Origin: Dichetophora obliterata
Lineage: Eukaryota; Arthropoda; Insecta; Diptera; Sciomyzidae
Direction of reading: 5' to 3'
Assembly (NCBI GenBank): GCA_963920525.1
Contig: OY986439.1
Location: 42,902,485-42,966,484, forward strand
DNA length: 64,000 bases
Made by a program: the position numbers and the translations under genes. Under the pieces are notes generated by a model that saw only the letters and a program-made list of their open reading frames with translations, was not told the origin of the DNA and ran no database searches. The number at the start of each line of letters is the position of its first letter. Position 1 is the stretch's first letter. Below are positions 11,801-23,033 of this stretch, one piece after another.

Positions 11801-14800
11801 TAAGACAAATAAAAAGTCTAAAAAGTTTTTAAATGTGGATTTATAATTAAGGTGTTAAAATTTTCACATAACCTTCCTCATAGTCAACAGAGATTAGTTG
11901 ACATATTTGAATTGTTTTAAATGAAAAGTAAGTAAAAAATATAAAGATAAAAATTAACTCAAAAAAAAAAATTGCGTAACATTTTTTTTAGTACAAACTT
12001 AATATTTTTTTTTATTAGATCATTTGCAAAAGTAAGCACGAGATTAACGGATCAAGAATATAACATAAGATGGGAATTCTAATTGGAAGAAAAGCCCAAC
12101 CAGCGCTTTAAATATTAGAGATAGCTTTTACTCTGGATATACTAACATTTTTGCACGACCAAGCAGTCCCTTGCGTCCTCAGCTTTCCTATCCGCAGCTA
12201 GAACTTGTCCCGCTATCTTGCCTCACGCACTTCTTGCTCAACCAAAAAAATAGCTCGAGATCAGTTTCTACAAGACATTATTTGAGACAAGTTGTATAAA
12301 CTCATCGAGTTAGAAAAAAAGAAAATAAAAAAAACAACAACCAAACTTTAAGTTTAATGTTGTATATTGAGTAAAAAGCTAGTGGTTTTATATTTTGTTT
12401 AAATTACCCTAAAAAAACAAAAAAAAAAAAATAAAAAATAAAACAATTAAGATCTGAAAAAAAGAATCTATAAGGGTAAAGAAAAACGAAAGAAAATAAA
12501 TTAATTATTTTTAAAATCTAATCTTAAATTATAGTATAATCATCAAAACCACAACCAGTAGCAACACATCGACATCTTATGGAAAGCCTTTCAGCAGTAT
12601 CGAGGATGTAATGTAAGTGCTCATATTCATTCATTAAATTTTTTTTAATAATATTACTTTAATCTAACTGCAAATTTTAATATATAAATAGTGCACTGCA
12701 TACTGCTGCAACACGCTGTTTAATTTAAAATTTTATTGCTTAAATAGACACTTGCTAGTGTAGAGATTAACTCTTTACCACGTCGTGAGAGTGGATCTTG
12801 TTACCACACGCTTAAACATCAGCGATAAAAGAAAAAAAAAATTAGAAAGCTTTTACCACTCTCCCGCAAACTCAATATCTTACAGTAGCAAGCTGTCATT
12901 GGAGGTTTGTTTACATCGCCTAACTTGCATTAAAATACGTGCGTTTTGTTTTGATTCTTCGCTTATATATTTTTTTCGTTTTCTCTAACCGGTTCTAATA
13001 AAGAAGTTAAAACATAATGCTCGATTTTTAGCTGCCTTTAGTTTACTTACATTTTAAGTTTTTTTTTTACTATTTTTCTAAACGAAATCGCCAGATACTT
13101 TCTATCACCCAACCAAACCACTAGTTTTTTTCTGTTCTACGGGTTATATTAAAATTATAATATTCATTAATTTTGTCAACTGCATAAATAAGGCAATAGT
13201 TAGTTTAATTAAAATGTTCCAAAAATAAAAATATAAAAAAACTATTTGTTAGTATTTAGAGATTAATGACATGTTGGCATTTTTTTTGGTCATCCATGTA
13301 AATAATTAGTATTCACATTTTTAAGATACATTTTGAATTTAAACCTTAAAAAAATATGAATTTCTTTTTTGTTATTTAAAATATTATTGAATAAATAGAA
13401 ATGGTTAAAATGACGTGCTAAAATTTTCTCCTGTAGTAGGTGACGTAAGTTAAAATAGTTTGGGACTCTTTCATAATGGTCAAAAAGTGTTATTGAGGGT
13501 GGGTAAAGAGCGCGGATCTGATTTACACCTAAAGATCGAGCGCATATCTTGTTTGTGCTAAAAGAAAAAAAATCATTTTCATTTGTTTAATTTCTGGACT
13601 AATGCTTGTCCCATTATTTTACTTCTCTTGGTAGTATTAGCCATTTGGTTCAATTCATGGATTGTGTTCTATTTTTTTTTAAATTGTTTGCTTCAGGGAC
13701 TCTGATAATTAAATGTTTCCAGTGCTGCTTTTAAGGGTAAGGCGGTCAAGAATCCCCCCAGGCTGATAAGCTAGCTGCTTAAACGGGTCCCGCCGACTGC
13801 GTTCTGCCCTAGTACAAGTCAACTTTGGTTGACCATTGATAAAGGTTACAAGAGGCAGAAGGAGACAACACTTGTGTGACTTATAAAAATGTCAAATCCG
13901 TGCCCAACGAGCTCACCTGAAAAATTCAACTTTGTTTTTTTTTAATATTTTTTTTTTAACATAAAACGCGGAATGGGATAAGAAAAATAAAAGTTTTGAT
14001 TTTATTCAAATTATGTATTCATTTGAATTACTCAAATACTCTTAAAATTTCGTTTCGAAAAATTTTTGGTTGGTGTATCTCTAAAATGTTCTGGTATAAT
14101 TCAAAAATAGCGACAGCTCTCTATTTTAATATTTTTTTTTTGGATTGTACTGATTTTAACTTTCTAAATCCAAAAATTTCAGGCCGCTCGCAAATGGCAA
14201 AATAGTTATGGGCCTCCAAAGTTGCAAAAATGGCCTACAGATCTTGCTGGTTTTTTTAAAGTGTTCCACATTATTCATATCAAAAGAAAGGTAATGCGAA
14301 ATTTCATTATTTGAATTTAACAATTCATTAACACCATCAGATTATGAAAATCTTTATCTAATAATTTAAAATGTGCTCAAAAGAAAAAGAACTTAAGACT
14401 TTTAATTTTTAAGCATTTTTTTTTCTTTAAAATTTGAGGTAAATGTTTTTTAATCACTAGATAGCCAAAAATATATTAGCAGCATTATTAAGACTTGATT
14501 TTATTTAAAAAAAAAAATTAATATATAAAAAGATTGGAATTAATGAATTATTAGTTTTTAGGGAAGTATTCCACTAATTTGCAATTATATATTGTACTAT
14601 TAAGGAAATTATTCTTAATGTACTAATTACTATCGCAATTACTCAAAATAAATCACAGGAACAAATAGACAGGAACAAAGTTCAGTCCGTCAGCAACAGA
14701 AACAGCTACTAACGTTTGCAGCAAAGGGGTGTAAGAATTAAAAAAAGGTTATAAAAAAACACTTAGCCCACATAATAAATACCAGTACATTAAACTTAAA

Positions 14801-15526
14801 TACAGATAATCCAAGAATTTGGGGGGTTTCAACCCCATAAATCACTCCCCCAAATCCGTTACTGCTTCCTAATAAGCAATTAATTCTTAATAAGCATGTT
14901 GCAATTAATATATTGCTTAGTAAATTTGCCTATTGCTGTTGAAATTACGTATTTGTTAATTAGCAAACGCAATTAAACACTAGATATACCGACAATTTTA
15001 CAACATAAGAAAAACCGATATAATTTAAAATGACTGCTCTTAGAAAAAATGGTTGGTGGGGTGAATAATATTATTCATTTATTTGTCGCTCAGATGTCAT
15101 GACGATCATTTAAAAAAAAAATTAAGGTGAACTAGGAAATTATAAATCAAAATTGTAAAACCAGTCATTTTGACTGGTGTGGTAAATCTGGTGTTAACAA
15201 AGGGAAATGAACTCAAATTTAGGTCGACTTAATATACCTGTCAACAATACTTGTGGCCTTAACTTACATACTACCATATATGTATGACATTCGAAATTCA
15301 TATTCATATGATGTTAGTCTGAATTTCTGTAGGATGGCATGATGAAAAAATAAAGGGTTAACAAATAACCGAAAATGTTAACACAAGACCAAAACACTAA
15401 ATTGTTTGCAAAATATTAAAAATAAGATCCATTTGAACTTAAGCATTGTGCATAAATATATTTGGTATACTAACATGGTGGCCGTAAGGCATGCTAAAAT
15501 GTACCTCGTATAACATTTGCGTCGTT
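11801..15526. other. long AT-rich stretch without gene
   Basis: Apart from homopolymer runs I see no protein domain, RNA gene or convincing inverted repeat. A less AT-rich patch at 13735-13880 (GGCGGTCAAGAATCC... CCCGCCGACTGCG) stands out by composition but I could not assign it. The short frames at 12785-12988 and 13996-14205 are unsupported. Confidence 0.4.
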
Positions 15527-15576
15527 CACCACTGCGTATGAGTAACATTTATTGTGAATGACTGAATTTAATTATA

Positions 15577-15739
15577 TTAGGGCAGTTCACGATCTTGTTG
15601 CATCGTTGCAAATGCAAAATAAACAGCTTTTACAAAAACAAAACGCATATGGTGCAAAAGCTTTTCAATGCTTTTTGTTTTTGTAAAAGCTGTTTATTTT
15701 GCATTTGCAACGAAGCAACAAGATCATGAACTGCCCTAA
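15577..15739. mobile_element. 163-bp hairpin MITE, TTAGGGC tips
   Basis: The two 72-bp halves are reverse complements with about three mismatches: TTAGGGCAGTTCA at the left, TGAACTGCCCTAA at the right, spaced by under 20 bases. The tips resemble those of the MITE at 30874-31176 (TTAGGGCGGGTCAA). No coding capacity. Confidence 0.88.
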
Positions 15740-16261
15740 TGTTTCAGCTATCAATTTTTCGGTTAGCACAAAAAATTGTACAAGACTTTGTGTAGAATGT
15801 CCTTAGCCCTAGACCCTTGTACACAAATTTTCTATTTAACTGTGAACGTAGGAACTCAGAGTACTCAATTTTGCTAAAATGTGCAAAAGTTGTACAGAAT
15901 AAAATTATTTTTAATAGCTTACTTTAATTAAGTTTTCCCTAATTTCATTCATTCCTAAGACAACAGTAAAAAAATTATCAGGAAATCCTTATTTTAATAA
16001 TGTATTAATTTTAAACTTATAGATATCCTCCGCTACGCTTCCATAAAAAGGCTATTTCTATTAAAATGTGTGAAGATTAATAAGTAAATTTGACGCTAAC
16101 TTAGCAAAGACTAACTACCGGAACGAATTAAACTCCTGGTTTGAATTAAAGTCATTAAGTTTTGATGAAAAAAAATCCTTATTCTGGAAGTACTTATTTG
16201 AATGTTGCTGATACTATACAGGAAATGCATGAATTATTTCAACGATATCTGACTTATTAGA
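15740..16261. other. AT-rich spacer
   Basis: Nothing recognisable. Confidence 0.4.
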
Positions 16262-16470
16262 GCACCCTCAAGATTTTTGCCTAAAATAATTTTTCTCAAA
16301 TATATATCTTTGGAAAAGTGCATCAAATACCTTTTCAATGGAATAAAAAAAAATATTAAGCTTGTTTTTTTTATAAAAGGATTTTTTCATCAGAAGTAAG
16401 TACCATGTATCTACTCTAGTACCAATCACTACTTTTTCAACAATTTTGTAGGCCAAAATCTTGAGGGTGC
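16262..16470. mobile_element. 209-bp MITE with 18-bp TIRs
   Basis: It begins GCACCCTCAAGATTTTTG and ends with the reverse complement (CCAAAATCTTGAGGGTGC), with one mismatch in 18. The interior is non-coding in any recognisable family. The target duplication is unclear, so the superfamily is not assigned. Confidence 0.75.
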
Positions 16471-18171
16471 ACAAATGAATTATACTTATATCATTGGAGG
16501 TGCATTCGTAATCTGTATAGAGGTATTAATAATATACAAAATTTGTATTTCGGGTATTAGGATTTCCGATCAAAATTTAATTCCATGACTAAAATTCGTA
16601 CAAACAGCTTAATTCGTAATTTGCAATAGAACGAATTTAAGCTCTTACCATGAGGTAAATTTGTATCAAAAAGTAAAATCCGTACTTTGAAAAATACACC
16701 AAAAGAACCTATTTGCTTAAAAAAAGGAACGTCGTAAGCATCTGGCGTTAAAAATTTAACAAAAATTAAAAGCCGTCGAAATATATATTATTTGTATTAT
16801 TAATTTGATGCTCATTTTGTTCTATTTTCTAGGCAAAAAACTGGTGGCGAAGTTATTAGAAAGTTAAAAATAGTTTAGAAACTTAGTTCTATAGAAAATT
16901 AAAATCAATTTTAATTTTATACAAAAATGTTAAAAACAATATTTACTTTCTATAGAATTATTTTTCCTTGCTATAACGTTGACGTCGGTTGTATTTTTAA
17001 ACTTCGAAAAATTTAGAAAGAAAAACAAGCGTTGGTGACGTTTTTCGAGCTGACGCCATTCATTCTGTTTAGGCTGCAAGGCTTACTTCAAAGTACAATA
17101 AAAACTTGCGATGGAGTCATAGCACACATTTAACAACTTTTTATAATGTCTCATAAATTGAGATATTACAATGTTTGGTTACAGAATTATATTATTTAAA
17201 ATTTCTGGAATTATAACGCCAAATATGTCTCTGTGAAATTGAATTTGTTCAAAAAATGTAAACGGGTAAATTACATGCAGTATTCGTCGCGTTTGAGTAA
17301 CATAATGAAATTGTTTACATTTTTTAGGTAACTCATACGCAGCGATGTACGAATATTTTCATAGAACTCCTTAAAGCTACTTTACTCTTGAAGCTTTGTA
17401 TTGTTTGCATCAATCCTAGCTAGCTTTAAAAATAAATTTACCATTTTAGCTTTGTAATGGCAAAGCTAACAAGTTCTAGCTTCGAATTTTTACTTTGGTA
17501 AATTTTCCATAGGCTTAATTTTTATTATTCATGTAGCTTTGGTGTGTTTCCAGAACATATACATTTATTTTACCTAAAGTTATTGAAGCGTTTTTCCCAG
17601 AACTACTCTTTGTTCTATTTCGGTGTTGCTAAATACATATGTAGTACATATGTATCGAGATGTATCGTATATTGCAAACATGAATACTCTTACTTGTGTG
17701 ATTAATAGCCTAGCTTGATATTATATTGACCTTCATGTATGTTTTTACCACTATACACATAAGAATAGCACTTAAGATGCTGCTTTAATAATACTAATTA
17801 TTTTTGTTTGTTTTATTGTAAAGGCCGTACGCAAATACTAAAATTACATAAAATATGGGACACAAAAACTACTCGTTTGTTTTACAAGATGTCAAGAGTT
17901 TGTCATTTTGATGGCCTTGATTGATAAATTATATTTTAATGTCTCTTTCTCTGTTTGTAACCCAATAAATTGAAAAAGATGGACTGTATTTGTAAGAATT
18001 TTGCTAAAAAGCATAGAATATAGAACTAATTTGTGTTTTTGGTCTTGTAGTAAAAATGATAAATCTGAGTTAAGAGTGAATTGATTTGTTTTTTAAAAAC
18101 TACAGTACTACAATATTGATCGATAAACATGAAATAATTAAAATGTTTGTTCATTCCAACTAAGAATAAAA
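16471..18171. other. AT-rich spacer with a degenerate hairpin
   Basis: No gene is seen. Near 17275-17360 an imperfect hairpin pairs ATTCGTCGCGTTTGAGTAAC with GTAACTCATACGCAGCGATG, variants of the dispersed CGTATGAGTAAC motif. Confidence 0.4.
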
Positions 18172-18663
18172 GCGAATTTACACGATTCACTATCATTTTT
18201 CTCTTTGGATGAATCATCCGATTTGAAAAATGTAAATTGAGTTTCATCTTTATAATGAAGATGATTCCAGTCATCTACCTTGAAAAGTGAAAGAAGTAGA
18301 AGGTCTTCCCACTTTTGATGAAAGTGAAATCAAAACGAACTGGTGTGTTATTTGTACTGAAATACAATTGAAATATGTTCACACAACTTCAAGCAGATAG
18401 TTTTTTATTAAATTGCTAAGCAACAATCATACTGCTTCATATTTTCCAAATTTGGATTGCTGGATTTGTTTGTACGGCTTCTGTTTATTTAATTTTTTTA
18501 AACGTCAATAAAATAAATCAGCCAACGAATATATTTTGATATTAAACACCGAATCATCCATCAAACTTTAAATTTAAACATTGCATTATGTAAATTAAAA
18601 ATTAATTCACTGTCATCGCTCAACGTTCACTATCATCGGTCTGAGTGAAATGTGCAAATTCGC
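18172..18663. mobile_element. ~490-bp MITE with GCGAATTT TIRs
   Basis: The left end reads GCGAATTTACACGATTCACT and the right end, reversed, GCGAATTTGCACATTTCACT. The phrase TTCACTATCAT also recurs just inside both ends. The right flank has TTAA next to the TIR but the left flank does not, so the duplication is uncertain. It carries no transposase. Confidence 0.6.
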
Positions 18664-19307
18664 CTTAAGGATATTCACAGTTTAAGCGTATATTCAACAA
18701 ATCGTATTTATAGCATTTGTTATTGTTGAAACTGTGAGCACCCTGCCATGTGACTGTCGTATTTAATAACTTTACAACCCTAGATGTATGAAATTATGCG
18801 GCTGTAGACGAGGTAAAAAAAAACGTCCAAGGGCTACTTTTATATACGCGTGTTTGCGTATTTGCGTTTGTATGCAAAACAACGATAAAGCAAAATAGGC
18901 TTTCGTAAATTGACATAAAATTAAAAAATTACATATATATATTCAAGCTAATAGCCTTATTGTGGTAAGCAAATATTTGTAATTGTTGAAATATAATAAA
19001 AAAAAAATCGATACACTGACATAAAAATGGCAAAAAATGCCTTTAGATAGTGGCATTATATAAATTAGCTTGGAACTATCTCATGTAGGTTTTTAAAGTC
19101 TTTAGAAATGTAATTATTAATGTAACAGCTTTGAGAATGAAATAAACTCAGAGTTTGCATAATTTTACTTATTAAAGAGTCAACAAAGCTTTTGGGAGAA
19201 TCGGAAATATTAATTACCTCTAATTACTCTTAAGTATCTCCATTAAATGTGTCCAGTTTATATTGGTCATTATTTAATTAATTTTGAAACTTTTCAATCA
19301 TTTGACC
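18664..19307. other. AT-rich spacer
   Basis: Nothing recognisable. Confidence 0.4.
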
Positions 19308-19311
19308 TTAA

Positions 19312-20634
19312 CCCTCCGTTTGGCACATGTTCGGCGAATCACGTTCGTACCTCATGGGTCTGTCCAGACCCACATACATTTTCAAGCATTTACATGTAAA
19401 TATTGAGTTTTTGGTGATGAATTGTGACTTAATTATGTATAATGTTGATACATATTTTGAATTTTTTTTGCTCTCAGTGGATTTAGCATATTTAGCATTT
19501 TAAGCTTATGTAAAAATATTGAAGAAAAATTTTTGGAATGTTAAAAAAAATAATTTTTTTATATTTTATGTTTTATTTTTACGAATGCTGTTGTAAACAT
19601 TCATTCAGCTAATTGTCTGATTGAATACACTGCAAACATTTTTACTATAAAAATTTTTTACTGTAAAACTAATAAAAACAAATATAATCAACTTTTGAGT
19701 GTTGTTTGCATACCCAGTTTGAATATTTTGAACAAAAGAAACGAGTTTTCCGGCTGATTTTATCATTTCCTTGTCCATAAATTTTGAAACTTTTCTTCTT
19801 TTCGAATGAACTAGCACCGCTAATGCCAGTTATTAATTCTGGTGCAATTTGAAGTAAACAAAAAAATGAAAACGAGTCAAAGGAGATGAAGTCAAGTCAA
19901 AATGAAAACTAACAGTAAATATAATTTTAATCGAACTGGAATACTTACATTAATTTGTCTTCCGAAAAAGGATTCAAAGGCCAAACGAGTAATGAATTGT
20001 TTGTTGATGTGAGGGTTGTGCATTCGCTATTCGATGTATGGGAGAGCCAATGTGTTTTATAGCATGCATAGGAAATTTCGTCATGCATTAGATCAGCGTA
20101 AGTTTTCCGTTCAACGCTTACTTGCCAACTAGCTTGCCACGAATAGAATAAAAGCTTCTTCTAGTAATTGTAATAAAATTGAGAGTGACATTTTGCTTGC
20201 TCTTCTTGTCTCTCGAGCTTGAAAAATATGTAGAGAAAGGCATACAACTAACTTCAAGTTACTTGAAATAAGTACGAAAACAGGCTTTATAATAAGAATG
20301 CACATAAATAAACAAATTCAAAGAGAATAAATGGCAGTTGGAATGGAAAATTTACAAAAGAAAGATCAAAAGCAAAGCAACTTATTCAAATTCATTATTT
20401 TTCATACAAAATATGTGTGTGTCCCAGACCCATGTAGTACGAATACGATGTGTACACCATAAAATCTTTATAGTTATCATTGCATTGGTTTTTTTTCATA
20501 CTGATTGTAAGATAGAACGACAGCCAATGAAATTTTGGGAAGCTACATGAAATTTCAAGTCACAAGCTTAATTGAAAATATACTAAAATTAAAACCGAAA
20601 AAGTTCTGGTCAGACCCATGTGCCAAACGGAGGG
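19312..20634. mobile_element. internally deleted piggyBac-like transposon
   Basis: It is flanked by TTAA at 19308-19311 and 20635-20638. Both ends read CCCTCCGTTTGGCACATG (18 bp, perfect) into the element, followed on each side by a GGGTCTG/CAGACCC box. TTAA plus CCC termini defines the piggyBac superfamily. At 1323 bp it is roughly half the usual autonomous size, and only the end of a transposase gene remains. It is probably a deletion derivative mobilised by a full-length relative. Confidence 0.85.
19640..19835 (-). pseudogene. piggyBac transposase C-terminal Cys-rich fragment
   Basis: Minus strand, read in the frame beginning TGISGASSFEKKKSF, gives RKTRFFCSKYSNWVCKQHSK. This matches the pattern of the C-terminal cysteine-rich (RING/PHD-like) DNA-binding domain of piggyBac transposases (C-x2-C ... 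C-x2-H), with one cysteine replaced (CSKY). Stops follow shortly after. The catalytic DDD core is absent from the element. Its position just inside the left TIR fits the 3' end of the ancestral gene. Confidence 0.6.
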
Positions 20635-21045
20635 TTAAGGACTTCAAATTGAAATTAAAGACTTTAAATTGACTTTAAAGACTACAACAATGACTTATGG
20701 TGGTTGGAATATTTTTAAAAGAATTAAGAATGAAGTCTGGTGCTCAAGTTTGAAAAATAGATCCATTTAATTGAAAATTCCTTAGCACCGTTGTGATTTG
20801 AAACTGAATAAATCGAAAATTAACATTAAAAAAAGATAAAACTTCACATATATGGGTTTTAGCATGTACACAAACCCATTTGAAAGGCATTTTTGAACGT
20901 TGCAGTAGTTGTTTAACTGTCAGACTAAGTAAAATTCGGAAAAATTTTAGTGCCTACTTTAAGGTAAGTTTGCCACTAAATGGCACCAAGTATACCACGT
21001 TCAGGTTTTTACGCTGCTTTGAGCTTTTTTAAAGGGAAACCTTTT
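20635..21045. repeat. spacer with a direct repeat pair
   Basis: A ~38-bp phrase starting TTAGCACCGTTGTGATTTGA at about 20783 recurs at about 21047 (TTAGCACCTTTGTGATTTGA), about 264 bp apart. The second copy overlaps the start of the LINE fragment, so the pair may be LINE 3'-end sequence duplicated. No gene. Confidence 0.5.
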
Positions 21046-21310
21046 TTAGCACCTTTGTGATTTGAAACTCGATGAAACGAAAAAGCGACATTTGTATTCA
21101 TCCCATATTTCTTCTTGGTCAGCTATTTTAGCTAGTTTGAAGAAATCTTTTAGGCCACTTCTTTGCTCTGTAAGATCCGGACTTAACCATGGTTGTCTGA
21201 TCTTACGCTTTCTTCGCGTGGTCTTACAAGAGCATTGACAGGCCTTCAGAAAATGGACCAAGAGAGTCTTCAGGGAGCGCTCAATGCCTTCTCCCGTATT
21301 AATTTGTTTT
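21046..21310 (-). pseudogene. LINE linker fragment
   Basis: Minus strand: IERSLKTLLVHFLKACQCSC, then RKRKIRQPWLSPDLTEQRSG and KIADQEEIWDEYK. The ..PWLSPDL..R....... W..YK pattern is the linker between endonuclease and reverse transcriptase of LINEs (compare PPWWSKDLSDLRKRVRKI in the element at 23.1 kb). No RT or endonuclease core is attached, so this is a small orphan fragment. Confidence 0.65.
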
Positions 21311-22251
21311 GGAGATGGTAACTTGGTCTCTATATCTTATCTGAATAAGGATTTTCTAATAATTTTCGGACTCTCCCTCTATGAAAATTTTCACTAGGTC
21401 ATATCAAAGGCGTATATTTAGTAGTTATCTTAATCTTAATGATAGCACTTATCTTTTTGAATAGTGTTTTTAAATACTTTGAAGTTTTTTATTTTCTTTG
21501 TTATAAGACGGCGACAAATGTGTAAAATCAACATCAATTAATGAATAAAACTGCCCTAATGACTGAGCCAAAAAGTTCTTTGTTTCAATATTTTGTTGGC
21601 AATAAGACAAAATTTGGTGTGACCGCAATTCAAGCTCAGTCATGCATTTTTGTGGCTCCATTTTGGCTGCAAACCAGACGTTCAAAAGAGCTACACTGCA
21701 AAGCAAAGCCTACACAAAATGACATAGAAAGTAATAGCAAAAAAAAAAAAAAAAAATTAAAAAATTATATATATCTGACCGAGACCTAGAGACAATTCTG
21801 ACTGTAATTTCTAGCTTTAAAAATAAGACAATGAGCAAAAATGCAGACTAAAGTCATTGGTATTGTTGTTATTGTAAATGAACCCAGAGATTTCCATCAT
21901 ACAAATTTTTGATAAAGTTGTTCTGAATAGAAACTAAAACACTTGAAAAACTTTCGATTTAAGACTTAAAGATAAAAAAAGATCGTGAATATTGTGCCCA
22001 TTGTCTATGTTGGTGCCCACATGGTAAACATTTAAGGCGGTTGCCATTAAAGCAAACGAGCCAAGAGCGTTCAATTTACTGATTGAACCAGTATTTAGAG
22101 TACTTAATGAGTTCGAGCAGCAAATGTGAAGAGGGTGGGAGGGTAGGGGTGCTCGTAGATGAATGGAAGTCACTGAGAGCTTACATAAAATGGGTGGATG
22201 TATTGTAAATAACATGCACACATTCATGGTAAAGAGCTCCTATGAAAACAT
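21311..22251. other. spacer without gene
   Basis: The short frames on both strands (for example 21470-21706 and 21934-22227) overlap one another and show no domain. A poly(A) run lies at 21740-21757. Confidence 0.4.
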
Positions 22252-22281
22252 CCACACACACACACACACACATACACACAC
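22252..22281. repeat. (CA)n microsatellite
   Basis: About 14 CA units with one T interruption. No other function is visible. Confidence 0.9.
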
Positions 22282-22891
22282 GCAACAAGCACTAACCCAA
22301 TGTGCACAAAAACAGATGTGGATTCTTTTCGAATCCGTTACGAGCCCGTCAGCGCGGGTGAATACTGCGCTTTTTTGTTTCGACGGAGCCGCTTCATTAC
22401 AAATCCGTTAAAATAATGGTCACAAAATTAACACAAAACGCAGTTTTCACATTGTTATTAAATGTTCTTTTTTTATTTTCAATAAATAGGGAATACGAAA
22501 TATAATTCTGTAGATACTAATTTTTATTTTAAATAACGCCCTTATATCATGGGCCTCGTGCTCCTGAAGCTCTCATGCATACCGATGAAACTACTTGTTT
22601 GAATTTTGGAAGTGAAATTTCTTAGGCGGCGATTTGTTGATAGTAAAATTTTCGAGGCTCGTAACGAAAAATTTTTCTAATTTCGTCATTATTCGAGCCT
22701 CGTCACAAACAATTTTTTTCTCAGCAGATACGTTTGAGATAGACTTTGTGTGGACACGAGTAATGAAATATGTCATAAGGTGAGATTTACACGGAGGTTA
22801 CACAAGACAGCCTGCTAGACAGCCTCCAGACAGTTGCCAAGACAGTACACAAAATTGTAAAATATTTTCATTTTTCTATTTTTTGTGATGA
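22282..22891. other. spacer with short motifs
   Basis: No gene is seen. CGAGGCTCG near 22651 pairs with CGAGCCTCG near 22693, forming an imperfect hairpin. GACAG occurs four times at 22807-22845 with 12-16 base spacing. Confidence 0.4.
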
Positions 22892-23033
22892 GGTGTAGGG
22901 TGTAGGGTGTAGGGTGAAGGGTGTAGGGTGTAGGGTGTAGGGTGTAGGGTGTAGGGTGTAGGGTGTAGGGTGTAGGGTGTAGGGTGTAGGGTGTAGGGTG
23001 TAGGGTGTAGGGTGTAGGGTGTAGGGTGTAGGG
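22892..23033. repeat. (GGGTGTA)n array, left part
   Basis: About 20 near-perfect copies of a 7-mer (one GGGTGAA variant). The array stops exactly where the LINE begins at 23034 and resumes on the LINE's other side, so it is one array split by insertion. The G-rich 7-mer resembles telomeric repeats in form but is not the canonical insect TTAGG. Confidence 0.95.
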
